From Pseudoduganella namucuonensis (GTDB lineage Bacteria > Pseudomonadota > Gammaproteobacteria > Burkholderiales > Burkholderiaceae_D), in contig NZ_FPBO01000016.1 of assembly GCF_900116645.1 (NCBI RefSeq), positions 1-64,000 of the forward strand: a stretch of DNA of 64,000 nucleotides. The letters are read 5' to 3'. Shown here in pieces: positions 23,675-32,668 of this stretch. Within the stretch, counting starts at the first letter, position 1; each line of letters starts with the position of its first letter. The notes under the pieces are model-generated. The model searched no databases, was not told where the DNA came from, and saw only the letters and a list, made by a program, of their open reading frames with translations. Made by a program: the position numbers and the translations under genes.

Positions 23675-23698
23675 TTATTTCTGTAATGACAGAAATAA
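23675..23698. promoter_or_regulatory. Perfect 10+4+10 palindrome, candidate operator
   Basis: The arms are TTATTTCTGT and ACAGAAATAA around AATG. It lies 11 bases upstream of the epimerase ATG (23709) and about 60 bases upstream of the divergent TPR-methyltransferase start. Its position would let a dimeric regulator of the TetR, MarR or PadR type block the epimerase promoter. No regulator gene lies next to it. Confidence 0.65.
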
Positions 23699-23708
23699 CG
23701 GAAACAAG

Positions 23709-24947
23709 ATGCGTATCCTGATACTCGGCGCCACCGGCCTGCTAGGAAGCCACATCGCGCGCGCGCTCGCCGCCGACGGGCACGCGGTGACGGGCGCCGG
23801 CCGCGAGCTTGATTTCACGGTCCTCGCGACCGCCGCGGCGTGGGCGCCGCACTTGGCCGGCATGGACGCGGTGGTGAACTGCGTCGGCGTTTTCCGCGCC
23901 CGCGAACCGGATGGCTACGAGCGCGTGCACCACACGGCGCCCGCCGCGCTGTTCGAAGCGTGCGAGCGCATGGGCCTACGCCGCGTGATCCACGTTTCCG
24001 CGCTGGGCAGCGGCGCGCGCGCGGCGACCGCCTATTGGCGCAGCAAAGGCGCGGGCGAGGACGCCTTGCGCGGGCATGACCTCGACTACACCATCGTCCA
24101 GCCATCCCTGGTCTACGGCGCGGACGGCGCCAGCAGCCGGCTGTTCCTGGCGCTGGCCACGATGCCCGCCGTGGCGCTGCCGGAGGCGCGCGGCGCACTG
24201 GTGCAGCCCGTGCACGTCGACGACTTGGCGGCGGCGGTGGCCGCGCTGCTGCGTCCGGAGCACGGCGGCATCAGGGAACTGGCCGCGGTCGGCCCGCGCG
24301 CGCTGGCCATCGGCGAGTATCTGGCGGACCTGCGGCGCGGCATGCGCGCAGGAACGGCGCTCACGTTGAAGCTGCCCATGGCGCTGGCCGGCCTGGCCGC
24401 GCGCCTCGCCGCGCTGCATCCCGCCAGCCCGCTGACGCCGGACGCGCTGGCGATGCTGGACGCGGGCGGGGCCGGGGCGAACACCGCCGATCCCGCCGGC
24501 ATGGCCGCCCTGCTCGGCCGCCCGCCGCGCGATCCCGCCACCTTCGCCGCGCCGGCCGACAAGCCGCGCGCGGTGCTGGCCTGGACCCTGCCACTGGCGC
24601 GCGTCAGCCTGGCGGCCCTGTGGCTGTGGACCGCCTGGGTTTCCTGGTTCGGCTGGCCCCACAACGACAGCCTGGCGTGGCTGGCCGCCTGCGGCGTCCC
24701 CGCCGCGCTGCGCGTGCCGGCGCTGCTGGGCGCGAGCGCGCTGGACGCCGCCATCGGCTGCGCCCTGCTGCCGCGGCCGCGCCGCTGGCTGTGGCCTTTG
24801 CAACTGTGCCTGGTGGGCGGCTACACGGCGGCCATGACGCTCTGCCTGCCGGAATTCTGGCTGCATCCCTTCGGGCCGCTGAGCAAAAACATCCCGCTGC
24901 TGGCCTTGATGCTGGTGTTGTGGCGGCTGCACGACGAAAGGAATTGA
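23709..24947 (+). CDS. Atypical SDR/NAD(P)-dependent epimerase with C-terminal DoxX-like membrane domain
   Basis: A 412-residue two-part protein. Residues 1 to about 290 form a Rossmann fold: ILILGATGLLGSHIARALA at the N-terminus, VVNCVGVFRA, and AYWRSKGAGEDAL with the Tyr/Lys pair. The N-terminal half resembles NmrA/NDUFA9-like atypical SDRs that bind NAD(P)H. Residues about 300-412 hold four membrane helices of the DoxX-like type (WTLPLARVSLAALWLWTAWV and following). ATG at 23709 is chosen because it begins the Rossmann strand; the long upstream frame is antisense to the TPR gene. It is followed one base later by a DUF2269 protein, with which it is repeatedly paired in bacteria. The substrate is unknown. 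Confidence 0.85.
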   Translation: MRILILGATGLLGSHIARALAADGHAVTGAGRELDFTVLATAAAWAPHLAGMDAVVNCVGVFRAREPDGYERVHHTAPAALFEACERMGLRRVIHVSALGSGARAATAYWRSKGAGEDALRGHDLDYTIVQPSLVYGADGASSRLFLALATMPAVALPEARGALVQPVHVDDLAAAVAALLRPEHGGIRELAAVGPRALAIGEYLADLRRGMRAGTALTLKLPMALAGLAARLAALHPASPLTPDALAMLDAGGAGANTADPAGMAALLGRPPRDPATFAAPADKPRAVLAWTLPLARVSLAALWLWTAWVSWFGWPHNDSLAWLAACGVPAALRVPALLGASALDAAIGCALLPRPRRWLWPLQLCLVGGYTAAMTLCLPEFWLHPFGPLSKNIPLLALMLVLWRLHDERN

Positions 24948-24948
24948 G

Positions 24949-25413
24949 ATGGACTATCTGGCGTTGAAATGGCTGCACATCCTGTCCGCCACGCTGATGT
25001 TCGGCACCGGCTTCGGCACCGCCTTCTACATGTTCGTCGCCAACCGCAGCGGCAACACGCAGGCCATCGCGGTCGTGACGAAATGGGTCGCGCGCGCGGA
25101 CTGGTGGTTCACCACGCCGTCGGTCATCGTCCAGCCGCTGTCGGGCCTGTGGATGATCCACATGGCGGGCTATCCGATGTCGTCCACCTGGATCGCCTGG
25201 TCCATCGCGCTCTACCTGCTGGCGGGCGCCTGCTGGCTGCCCGTTGTGTGGCTGCAACTACGCATGCGCGACATGGCCGCCATCGCGGCGGACACGGGAG
25301 CCGCCCTGCCGCCGCGCTACTGGCGCTACGAGCGGATCTGGACCGCGCTGGGCTTCCCCGCCTTCGCCGCGCTGCTGGTGGTGTACTGGCTGATGGTGCA
25401 CAAACCCGGCTGA
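24949..25413 (+). CDS. DUF2269 integral membrane protein
   Basis: A 154-residue protein with four predicted membrane helices (residues about 5-25, 50-72, 80-102, 130-150). The opening LALKWLHILSATLMFGTGFG, the motif WWFTTPSVIVQPLSGLWMI and the ending LVVYWLMVHKP match DUF2269. A histidine in the first helix (KWLHI) recalls the haem-ligand positions of small membrane cytochromes, but no function is known. A GGAATTGAG sequence overlaps the previous stop, so the gene is translated with the epimerase-DoxX protein. Confidence 0.88.
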   Translation: MDYLALKWLHILSATLMFGTGFGTAFYMFVANRSGNTQAIAVVTKWVARADWWFTTPSVIVQPLSGLWMIHMAGYPMSSTWIAWSIALYLLAGACWLPVVWLQLRMRDMAAIAADTGAALPPRYWRYERIWTALGFPAFAALLVVYWLMVHKPG

Positions 25414-25837
25414 ACGCCGAAATGCGCGGCTTGCGCGTGGTCTGCACCGCTTGAGCCGCGACAAGCTGGCGATGCTGCGCAACAGCAAGGAGCAGGCCTT
25501 CTTCGCCGCGCCCATGGTCAACTTTCCCACCCTCGGGCGCGATTTCGTGGACTGGTTCTGCGGCAAAGCCGCCCTCCCCTTTCCCCTGCAAGCCGAGCGG
25601 GTATGGCCTTTGTTTGTCGAGGCGGGCCCCTGGAGCGGTACCGCAAAGCCATGCTGCTGGCGGGACTGCCGCCGGAGGAGGCGAAAGCCGACGTGCCCGG
25701 CGCGCAGCAGGCAGGCGCTGATCGCCCTGCACGAAAAAAAGCTGGTGTGGCGCGCGGCGCGCGGGGTCTACATCATCGAGGAGCAAAGCATCGTCGACCT
25801 GCTCGCCGCCGACGGACTGCTGGATGGCCTTGCCTAG
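25414..25837 (+). pseudogene. Remnant of an ATP-binding protein C-terminus (two compensating frameshifts, 5-prime truncated)
   Basis: One frame gives LSRDKLAMLRNSKEQAFFAA then MVNFPTLGRDFVDWFC up to WPLFVEAG (about 25622). The sense then moves to another frame reading PLERYRKAMLLAGLPPEEAK to about 25705, and back to QALIALHEKKLVWRAARGVY with IIEEQSIVDLL at the end. The most economical reading is loss of one base near 25630 and insertion of a four-base GCAG near 25708. The upstream part of the protein, which would carry the P-loop, is missing. The winged-helix-like tail resembles the end of prokaryotic AAA ATPases. A 128-residue continuous frame exists by chance but contains an implausible Arg/Cys-rich middle. 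Confidence 0.55.
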
Positions 25838-25855
25838 CCTGGTGGCATATGCCCG

Positions 25856-27547
25856 TCAATCCTTCTCCGGCCGCCACACCGCCACCAGCGCCTTGGCCTT
25901 GGTCCACAAGGGCAGGCGCTCGTCGGACAGCACGTCGAGGAAGTCCGACAGCCGCTTCGACTTCACCATGGTGTAGGCCGTCAGCACGGTGGTGACGATG
26001 AAGGTGACGCCGAAAATCGTCAGGCGGCGATCCATCGGGGCGTCGGCCTCGGCCAGCAGGTTCATGCCGAGGAAGCCCGTGGTGACGGTGCCGATCAGGC
26101 CGAATATGGTCACCACCGTCAGCCGCACGACGGTGTTGGCCTGCCGCCGCAGGCTGTCCGCCTCCAGGTAGCCGTTCATGTCCTCGACCCGCACCTTGAC
26201 CTCGGCGTGCAGCTTCTCCAGCCCCAGCTGGGTCGAGCACATGTCGTACAGCGCGCGCACCAGCGCCTGCTCGGAGATGTCCTTGAACCAGTAGCGGTGC
26301 GTGAAGCGCAGGAAGCCCTCGAAGGACGAGCGGATGCGGCGCTTGAAGCGGCGCACGCTGTTCGCGTCCACCACGTTCAGGCAGTTCAGCGCCTCGGCCA
26401 GCCGGTCCGAGAACATCAGCAGCGAGGACTTCTGCAGGTGCGCGATCATGAACACCAGGAAGTGCTGGTGCCGGAACTGCGCCAGCACGCCCCGGTCGCG
26501 GCAGCAAAAAAAGTCCGCGTTGGCGTCGCCCACCACGATCAGCGACAGGCCGCTGCACAGGTAGCGCGTGTTCGGCGCGGCGCCCTCGCCGGTCCAGAAA
26601 CGGTCGTAGCACACCTGCCGCTCGAAGTCGCCCAGGTGCTGCCCTGAATACGGCAGCGCGCCGCCGTTCTGTCCCGTGACCAGGCCGAGGCGCACGAAGT
26701 CCTCGCGCGACAGCGCGCGCGGATCGTCGACCGCGAGGAAGGCCATCACCGGCATGCGGTAGTACTCGATCTGGCGGTAGCGCAGCGGGCCGGCCCGGTC
26801 GCTCAGGTCGTACACCAGCGGCTCGAGCAGGAATTGCCAGTGCGCGGCGATGCGCGGCGCGCGCTTTTCGCACACGTGCGCCAGAAAGGCGTCGCGCTGC
26901 TGGGCATCGGAGCGCGACAACACATCCCCTCGCGCGTCCAGCCACTCCACGCTGCTCATGCAGTGCAGCGCCTGCCCCTGCTCGTCCCAGCCGGCCGGGT
27001 AGCCGCGGCCGAAGCGGTACAGCAGTTCCTGGGCCTGCGCCAGTTCCAGGTCGCTGGCCGCCACCTCCACGTTGAGCATGACCACGTCCACGTCGAAGAA
27101 GAAGTACAGGTCGATGTGGACGATGTCCAGCAGCCGGGGCGCGTCGCCCGGCTTGGCGACCACGCGCGCCCGCGCCACGTCGTGGCGGCGGAACACGCGC
27201 ATGCCGGCGCCGCCGGTCTCGGCGCGGCCGGCGCGCGCCTCGCCGTACAGGAAGCGCTGCACGAAGGGCAGGAAGGTGACGAACTCGTTGTAGTGGCGTT
27301 CGTGGAAGTTGGCGGCGTCGCCGTTGAATTCGTCGACCACCTCGCGCCACGGGTTCGCGCCCCCGTCGTCCGCCATGCCGCGCAGCAGTTCCCAGGGCCG
27401 CTGCGAAGTCTGGTCCGCGCCGGTGCCGGGCATCAGCCGCAAGGGCCACAGCAGCACCTGGCGCAGATGGCGGACGTGCGTTCCGGGCAATGCCGGGGCC
27501 GTTTCGGCGGACAGTTCGGCGGACGATTCGGCGGTGGTTTCGGTCAT
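25856..27547 (-). CDS. CorA-like divalent-cation transporter homologue with large N-terminal domain
   Basis: A 563-residue protein. The last 90 residues are CorA-like: a long helix, a first membrane segment (TVVRLTVVTIFGLIGTVTTG), then the hallmark Gly-Met-Asn at 494-496 in FLGMNLLAEADAP, and a second segment (IFGVTFIVTTVLTAYTMV). CorA pentamers conduct Mg2+, Co2+ or Ni2+. The N-terminal 450 residues are unusual and acidic/aromatic, with HIDLYFFFDVDVVMLNVEV and several Cys residues. The gene starts at ATG 27547 and is transcribed away from the GH43 gene. Because the N-terminus differs from canonical CorA, transport of Mg2+ is plausible but not shown. Confidence 0.75.
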   Translation of the reverse strand: MTETTAESSAELSAETAPALPGTHVRHLRQVLLWPLRLMPGTGADQTSQRPWELLRGMADDGGANPWREVVDEFNGDAANFHERHYNEFVTFLPFVQRFLYGEARAGRAETGGAGMRVFRRHDVARARVVAKPGDAPRLLDIVHIDLYFFFDVDVVMLNVEVAASDLELAQAQELLYRFGRGYPAGWDEQGQALHCMSSVEWLDARGDVLSRSDAQQRDAFLAHVCEKRAPRIAAHWQFLLEPLVYDLSDRAGPLRYRQIEYYRMPVMAFLAVDDPRALSREDFVRLGLVTGQNGGALPYSGQHLGDFERQVCYDRFWTGEGAAPNTRYLCSGLSLIVVGDANADFFCCRDRGVLAQFRHQHFLVFMIAHLQKSSLLMFSDRLAEALNCLNVVDANSVRRFKRRIRSSFEGFLRFTHRYWFKDISEQALVRALYDMCSTQLGLEKLHAEVKVRVEDMNGYLEADSLRRQANTVVRLTVVTIFGLIGTVTTGFLGMNLLAEADAPMDRRLTIFGVTFIVTTVLTAYTMVKSKRLSDFLDVLSDERLPLWTKAKALVAVWRPEKD

Positions 27548-27708
27548 GCGATGGCTCCTGGTGTCCAGCCCATTCTAACGGAACCATGCTTCGCATCAAT
27601 ACCAAAGCTGACATCGTTCGCGACAAAAATATGATTGGAAGGCGAACGCCGTCCGTCCTACTCTTGCGTGGCGGTAAAAAAATAATGATTACAATAATGG
27701 AGACGACT

Positions 27709-29073
27709 ATGAAGAAACTGCTGGCAATGCTTTGCCTGGCGGTGTGCGCCGTTTCGGCGTCCGCCGTCACTCTCTCGGGGCTGCAGAACGCGCACGACCC
27801 CGGCACCGTCACCAAGGACGGCGACACCTGGTTCAACTTCACCACCGGCACCGGCATCTGGTATTCGAAATCGACCGACCTCACCACCTGGTCGGGCGGC
27901 CCGGCGCCCGTGTTCACCACCTATCCGTCGTGGATCGGCAACAAGATCCCCAATTTCGGCGGCTCGTTCTGGGCGCCGGACGTGATCCACATGAACGGCT
28001 ACTACTACCTGTACTACTCGGTGTCGAGCTGGGGCACGTCGGTGTCGGCGATCGGGGTGGCGCGTTCGGCCTCGCTGAAAAATCCGAGCTGGACCGACCT
28101 GGGCATCGTGGTCGAATCGTTCGGCGGCCAGAACGAGATCAACGCCATCGACCCGGCCCTGTTCCGCGACCACGACGGCAAGATCTACATGTCCTACGGC
28201 TCCTTCTTCGGCGGCATCGGCGTGGCGGAGATCAACCAGGGCACCGGCAAGCTGGCCGGCAACGTCACCAAGGTGCTGGGCGGCGGCTTCGCCGACATCG
28301 AGGCGCCCTACATCGTGCGCGAGGGCGGCTACTACTACCTGTTCGTCAACCGCGGCGCCTGCTGCAAGGACGTGAACAGCACCTACTACGTGGAAGTGCA
28401 GCGCGCCACCAGCCCGTTCGGCCCGTACAGCGGCACCCGCACCGTCCTGCCCAACGTGGACGGCAAATACAAGGGTCCCGGCCACATCGGCGTGCTGAAA
28501 CAGGACGGCTGCAACTTCGTCTCCACCCACTACTACGACCTGAACGACGGCGGCACCGCCAAGCTGGACTTCCTGCGCATGACCTACAGCGGCGGCTGGC
28601 CCGTGTTGACGCGCAATTTCAGCAACTTCAACGGCTGCGGCGGCCTGAGCGACGCCCTGTATGTGGCGTCGTCGCGCCTGAGCGGCAAGGCGCTGGCGGT
28701 GGCGGGGGCGTCCAAGACCAACGGCGCGATGGTGCAGCAGCAGAGCTACACCGGCGCCAAGAACCAGCAGTGGTACGTGGTGGGCCATGGCGACGGCAAC
28801 TACAGCTTCATCAACGCCAACAGCCTGCTCAGCCTGGACAACTATGGCAATTCGACCACCGCCGGCACCAATATCGCGCAGTGGGGCTACTGGGCGGGCA
28901 ACGGGCAGCAGTGGAGCGTCTCCAGCCCGGCCACCGGCTACTACGCGGTGAAGAACCTGCTGAGCGGATTCGTGCTCGACGTGTCGGGCAAGAGCCTGGC
29001 CGAGGGGGCGCAGATCATCCAGTACACGCAGAACAACGGCACCAACCAGCAGTGGTCGCTGTCGCGGCCGTGA
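27709..29073 (+). CDS. Secreted GH43 arabinanase-like enzyme with C-terminal ricin-B lectin domain
   Basis: A 454-residue secreted enzyme. The signal peptide MKKLLAMLCLAVCAVSASA is followed by a five-bladed GH43 catalytic domain (about 22-320). The likely catalytic residues are Asp in LQNAHDPGT (base), Asp in NAIDPALFRD (pKa modulator) and Glu in FADIEAPYI (acid). These fit endo-1,5-alpha-L-arabinanase or arabinofuranosidase activity on plant pectin side chains. Residues about 325-454 form a ricin-type beta-trefoil (CBM13) with the Q-x-W repeats NQQWYVV, GQQWSVS and NQQWSLS. ATG at 27709 has GGAG seven bases upstream; the frame extends upstream without a ribosome site. It diverges from the CorA-like gene. 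Confidence 0.92.
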   Translation: MKKLLAMLCLAVCAVSASAVTLSGLQNAHDPGTVTKDGDTWFNFTTGTGIWYSKSTDLTTWSGGPAPVFTTYPSWIGNKIPNFGGSFWAPDVIHMNGYYYLYYSVSSWGTSVSAIGVARSASLKNPSWTDLGIVVESFGGQNEINAIDPALFRDHDGKIYMSYGSFFGGIGVAEINQGTGKLAGNVTKVLGGGFADIEAPYIVREGGYYYLFVNRGACCKDVNSTYYVEVQRATSPFGPYSGTRTVLPNVDGKYKGPGHIGVLKQDGCNFVSTHYYDLNDGGTAKLDFLRMTYSGGWPVLTRNFSNFNGCGGLSDALYVASSRLSGKALAVAGASKTNGAMVQQQSYTGAKNQQWYVVGHGDGNYSFINANSLLSLDNYGNSTTAGTNIAQWGYWAGNGQQWSVSSPATGYYAVKNLLSGFVLDVSGKSLAEGAQIIQYTQNNGTNQQWSLSRP

Positions 29074-29124
29074 GCTGACGGTCGCGATATAGGGCGCGGC
29101 CGTTAGCGGCAGTCAACTGGCGGG

Positions 29125-29143
29125 CTTGAACCGGCAGTTCAAG
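29125..29143. promoter_or_regulatory. Short inverted repeat CTTGAAC-CGGCA-GTTCAAG upstream of the serine hydrolase
   Basis: Seven-base perfect arms with a five-base spacer in the 135-base gap between the GH43 stop and the hydrolase start. It could be an operator or a weak terminator stem; no T-run follows. Confidence 0.4.
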
Positions 29144-29208
29144 CTGCCATTTCTACCATTCATCGCTGGCCTGTTGCTGGCGGTCGCCCCCGTCATTACA
29201 GTGCGCCC

Positions 29209-30921
29209 ATGTTCAACCCACCCCGAGACCCGACCATGCCCGCACCCGCCCTGCCGCGCCTTCGCGCCCTGACATTTGCCCTGCTCACCCTGAGCGCCCC
29301 GCTGGCCATGCTGGGCGCAAACGCCGCCACAGCGTCCGCCGCGAGCGCCCCCACCGACGCGCTGGCCGCGAGCCTCGACGCCGCCCTGCGGCAGCACTTC
29401 AAACCGGACGCGCCGGGCGCCACCGTGATTGTCGTGCGCGACGGTCGCACCGTGCTGCGCCAAGGCTACGGCCTGGCCGACATCGGCACCGGCGCGGCGC
29501 TCGAACCGGCCATGTCGATGCGCATCGGCTCGGTCACCAAGCAGTTCACCGCGGTCGCGATCCTGATGCTGGCCGAGCAGGGCAAGCTGAAACTCGACGA
29601 CGACCTGCGCCGCTACCTGCCCGAGTACCCAGCCCAGCCCACGCCGATCACCCTGCGCCACCTCCTGATCCACAGCTCCGGCATCGTCAACTACACGGGG
29701 CGCCCGGGCTTCGTGGCGCAGATGGAGCTGGATCTCACCCCGGCCCAACTGATCGACACGTTCAAGAACGAGCCGCTGCGGTTCCCTCCCGGGACGCGCT
29801 TCGAGTACAGCAATTCAAACTACTTCCTGCTGGGCGCCATCATCGAAAAGGTGTCCGGCATGCCGTACGCGAAGTTCGTCGAGCAGCGCATCTTCATCCC
29901 GGCCGGCATGGCCGACACGGCCTACGAAGGTTACGAACGGCGACCGGTCAAGCGCGCCGCCGGCCACGAGCACCAAGTCGCCCGCTTCGAACCCGCCAAG
30001 CCGCTCAGCCTCACCCAGCCGTATGCGTCCGGCGCCCTGGTCTCCACGGTGGACGACCTTGCGCGCTGGAGCGCGGCGCTGGATTCGGGCAAACTGCTCA
30101 GGCCCGCACGCCTTGCCGATGCCTTCACCGCCCAGCCGCTGGCCGATGGCAAACCAGGTCCGTATGGCTACGGCTGGTTCATCTCCACCTTCCAAGGCCA
30201 CAAGACGGAACAGCACGGCGGCGCCATCAACGGCTACACTTCGTCGGTGCTGCGGGTACCGGACCAGAAGCTGTTCGTCGCCGTGCTGTCCAACACCCAG
30301 GGCGGCGCGGCCGCGCCGGAGTTTGTCGCCCAGCATGCGGCCGCCTTGGCGCTGGGTAAGAATCTGCCATACACGGCGGCCGAACTGGGCCAGTTCACCG
30401 GCGTCTACCGCATCGACGACCAGAGCAGCCATGTGGTCAAACGCACCGATGGCGGTCCGCTGACCATCCAGGCCACCGGCCGCCCCCGTGCCGCGCTGGC
30501 GCCGGTCGCGCAGAACGCCTTCCTGATCGGCGACAGCCAGATCCGCGTCGAGTTCCGGCGCGGCGCGGACGGCAAGGTCGACCAGGCGACCATCACCGAC
30601 AACGGCAACGCGCTGGTGCACGCCCGCAGCGGCGACCTGCCCAAGCCCGGCGCGCTCAAGCTGCCGCAAGCCGCGCTGCAACGCTGGGTAGGCCGCTACG
30701 AGATCATGCCGGGTAAGTTCTTCGAAGTGCGCTTGCAGGGGGAGGTGCTGGCGGCGGGACCAGAGGGAAAAGGCGCGTTGCCGCTGCTGGCCTTGGCGGA
30801 GGACCGCTTCAGCGCGGAGGAGGCGGGCGCCGACCTGCGCTTCGGCATCGCCCAGGACGGCGCCGCCCAGGTGACGGTGGAACACGGCGGGCGCAGCTTC
30901 ACCGGCAAGCGCCTGCCCTGA
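29209..30921 (+). CDS. Exported serine hydrolase of the beta-lactamase/class C PBP family
   Basis: About 561-570 residues. A signal peptide ends near NAATASA. The penicillin-binding fold has the three active-site elements: Ser and Lys of SVTK (IGSVTKQFTAVAI), Tyr of FEYSNSNY and HGGAINGY near residue 340. The C-terminal 180 residues are a beta-rich extension found in Massilia-type serine hydrolases and in DUF3471 proteins. Family members include D-aminopeptidases, esterases and true class C beta-lactamases; substrate cannot be told. ATG at 29209 is the first Met; ATG at 29236 is an equally good start. The gene lies beside plant-polysaccharide enzymes, so an acyl-ester substrate in that pathway is possible but unproven. 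Confidence 0.88.
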   Translation: MFNPPRDPTMPAPALPRLRALTFALLTLSAPLAMLGANAATASAASAPTDALAASLDAALRQHFKPDAPGATVIVVRDGRTVLRQGYGLADIGTGAALEPAMSMRIGSVTKQFTAVAILMLAEQGKLKLDDDLRRYLPEYPAQPTPITLRHLLIHSSGIVNYTGRPGFVAQMELDLTPAQLIDTFKNEPLRFPPGTRFEYSNSNYFLLGAIIEKVSGMPYAKFVEQRIFIPAGMADTAYEGYERRPVKRAAGHEHQVARFEPAKPLSLTQPYASGALVSTVDDLARWSAALDSGKLLRPARLADAFTAQPLADGKPGPYGYGWFISTFQGHKTEQHGGAINGYTSSVLRVPDQKLFVAVLSNTQGGAAAPEFVAQHAAALALGKNLPYTAAELGQFTGVYRIDDQSSHVVKRTDGGPLTIQATGRPRAALAPVAQNAFLIGDSQIRVEFRRGADGKVDQATITDNGNALVHARSGDLPKPGALKLPQAALQRWVGRYEIMPGKFFEVRLQGEVLAAGPEGKGALPLLALAEDRFSAEEAGADLRFGIAQDGAAQVTVEHGGRSFTGKRLP

Positions 30922-30931
30922 GGACGCGGGA

Positions 30932-32668
30932 TCAGCGAGGACTCGGCGCGGACGCCGACGGCGTGAGTTCGTCCAGCGCGGCCGTCACGTACACCAGCGG
31001 CGCGTTCCAGTTGATGGTCACCTCGTTGCTGGCGTAGCTGCACAGATGGTCCAGGTAGGACAGCGCGGGCAAACCGCTGGTGTAACGCACCGGGCAATCC
31101 TTCCGGTCCTGCTGCTTGGGCTGCGGACCGCCCACCAGCCAGCCGGGCACCGGCGCCGCCACCCCATCCGCTTCGGACGGCCGGTGGTGCGGATGCAGCG
31201 GCGGACGCGCGCCGAAACCGGTGACGAAGGAATAGCCGGTGGCGTTGCGGCCCAACACGTAGTCTAGCCCGGACTGCGCCGCGTGCAGGTAGTCCGCCCG
31301 CCCGTTCAGGCGATAGCCCTGCAGCAGCATCATGGCCTGGTTCAGCGCCACGGCGTTGCTGCCCCAGACGAAGTCCGGCTCCGTCATCGCCACCTTGTAG
31401 GCGGACGCTTTCCACGCCGAGGCCAAGCCGGCCGCCAGCGCGTCGACGCGGGCGGCGATCAGCTTGCGGTCGGCCAGCGGCGTGAGGCGGTCGCGGTGCC
31501 GCGCCAGCGACATCCAGGCCAGGCCGCCGACGTCGGACCACGAGGGGGTGGCGGCCGGCAGCGACTCCGCCTTCACCGCGCGGTAGTAAGCGTCCTTGCC
31601 GGTGGTGATGTACAGCTCGGCGGCGGCCCACGCGCGCTCGTCGTCCAGGTGCTCGTCGCCGTAGTCGCCGGTGCTCACGCCGGGGGGATTCTTGAAGGTC
31701 GCGGCGGGATGGGCCCGCGCCCACAGCCACGCCGCCTCCGCCGCCGCCAGCATCCTGGCGGACAGGCCGGGACGCTGCCGCTCGTACGGCTTGAGCACGC
31801 GGCTGGCCACGGCCATGACGGCCGCGAAGTTCAGCGTGGCCGAGGTGCTTTTCTGGATCACGTAGCGCGGCGCCGTGGCCTGGTGCGGCATCACCATGCC
31901 GTCGAAGCCCAGGTTGGTGAGCTTGTGATAGACGCCGCCGTCGGCCGGCTCCTGCATCGTCAGCATCCACTCCAGGTTCCACAGCGCCTCGTTCAGCACG
32001 TCCGGCAGGCCGTTGCCCGATTCCGGGATGTTCAGGCGCTGGCGCTCGAAGTAGCGCGGGAAGTGCTCGTAGGCGGCCAGCAGCGTGTAGGTGCTGATGC
32101 CCGAGTTGGTGACGTATTTGTTGTAGTCGCCCGCGTCGTACCAGCCCTTGGCGCCGCTGATCACCGTGCCCTCCGGGCGCGCGGCCGAGGCGGCCGAGGC
32201 GTGCACCAGCACCCGGTCGTCCATGTGGCCGGCGGGACGGGCGTAGACCCCGGCGTGCTCGGGCAGCAGCGGCGCGCTGGCGCGGTTGAAGTAGAAGGCC
32301 TTCAGCGCGGCGGCGTTCAGGCCCGCGTAGGCCCGCGGTCGGATCGCGAAGCGGTCGGACGGCGGCTGGCCGGTCAGCTTGACGCGGTAGTCGCCGGGCG
32401 CGGTCAGCGCGGAGAAATCCGCCAGCCGCACGGTTTCGGCGGACGGCGCCCAGGCCAGCGGCGCGCCCAGCGCGCCCTTGAACACGGTCTTGCCGTCGTC
32501 GGCGCGCACCACTTCAAAAGACGTCGCCGCGCCATCGGCCACCACGGCGACCTTGCCGGCCATGGGCGGGAAGGCGAGCTGGTTGACGCGGATGGCGGGC
32601 GCCGGCTCGGCGGCGGCGGTCGTGGCGGCGGCCAGCGCCGCCAGCCAGGCCAGCGCCGGCGGCTTCAC
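30932..32668 (-). CDS. Glycoside hydrolase family 9 enzyme with N-terminal Ig-like domain
   Basis: A 578-residue exported enzyme. The GTG at 32668 overlaps the transporter stop (GTGA) and begins a signal peptide with cleavage near TTAAA. Residues about 25-105 are the CelD_N Ig-like module (IRVNQLAFPPMAGKVAVV). The (alpha/alpha)6 catalytic domain has the nucleophilic-water aspartates in GWYDAGDYNKYV, the HPHHRPSEADG loop and the acid Glu in YASNEVTINWNAPLV. GH9 enzymes are mainly beta-1,4-glucanases, but some are exo-beta-glucosaminidases. It is the third gene of the GH1–MFS–GH9 operon. The C-terminus lacks a cellulose-binding module, which fits soluble oligosaccharides rather than crystalline cellulose. 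Confidence 0.92.
   Translation of the reverse strand: MKPPALAWLAALAAATTAAAEPAPAIRVNQLAFPPMAGKVAVVADGAATSFEVVRADDGKTVFKGALGAPLAWAPSAETVRLADFSALTAPGDYRVKLTGQPPSDRFAIRPRAYAGLNAAALKAFYFNRASAPLLPEHAGVYARPAGHMDDRVLVHASAASAARPEGTVISGAKGWYDAGDYNKYVTNSGISTYTLLAAYEHFPRYFERQRLNIPESGNGLPDVLNEALWNLEWMLTMQEPADGGVYHKLTNLGFDGMVMPHQATAPRYVIQKSTSATLNFAAVMAVASRVLKPYERQRPGLSARMLAAAEAAWLWARAHPAATFKNPPGVSTGDYGDEHLDDERAWAAAELYITTGKDAYYRAVKAESLPAATPSWSDVGGLAWMSLARHRDRLTPLADRKLIAARVDALAAGLASAWKASAYKVAMTEPDFVWGSNAVALNQAMMLLQGYRLNGRADYLHAAQSGLDYVLGRNATGYSFVTGFGARPPLHPHHRPSEADGVAAPVPGWLVGGPQPKQQDRKDCPVRYTSGLPALSYLDHLCSYASNEVTINWNAPLVYVTAALDELTPSASAPSPR

Noticed and set aside
27490-27708. Upstream extension of the GH43 protein by 73 residues
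   Set aside because: It would place the signal peptide inside the protein and overlap the divergent CorA-like gene; the ATG at 27709 has a ribosome site.
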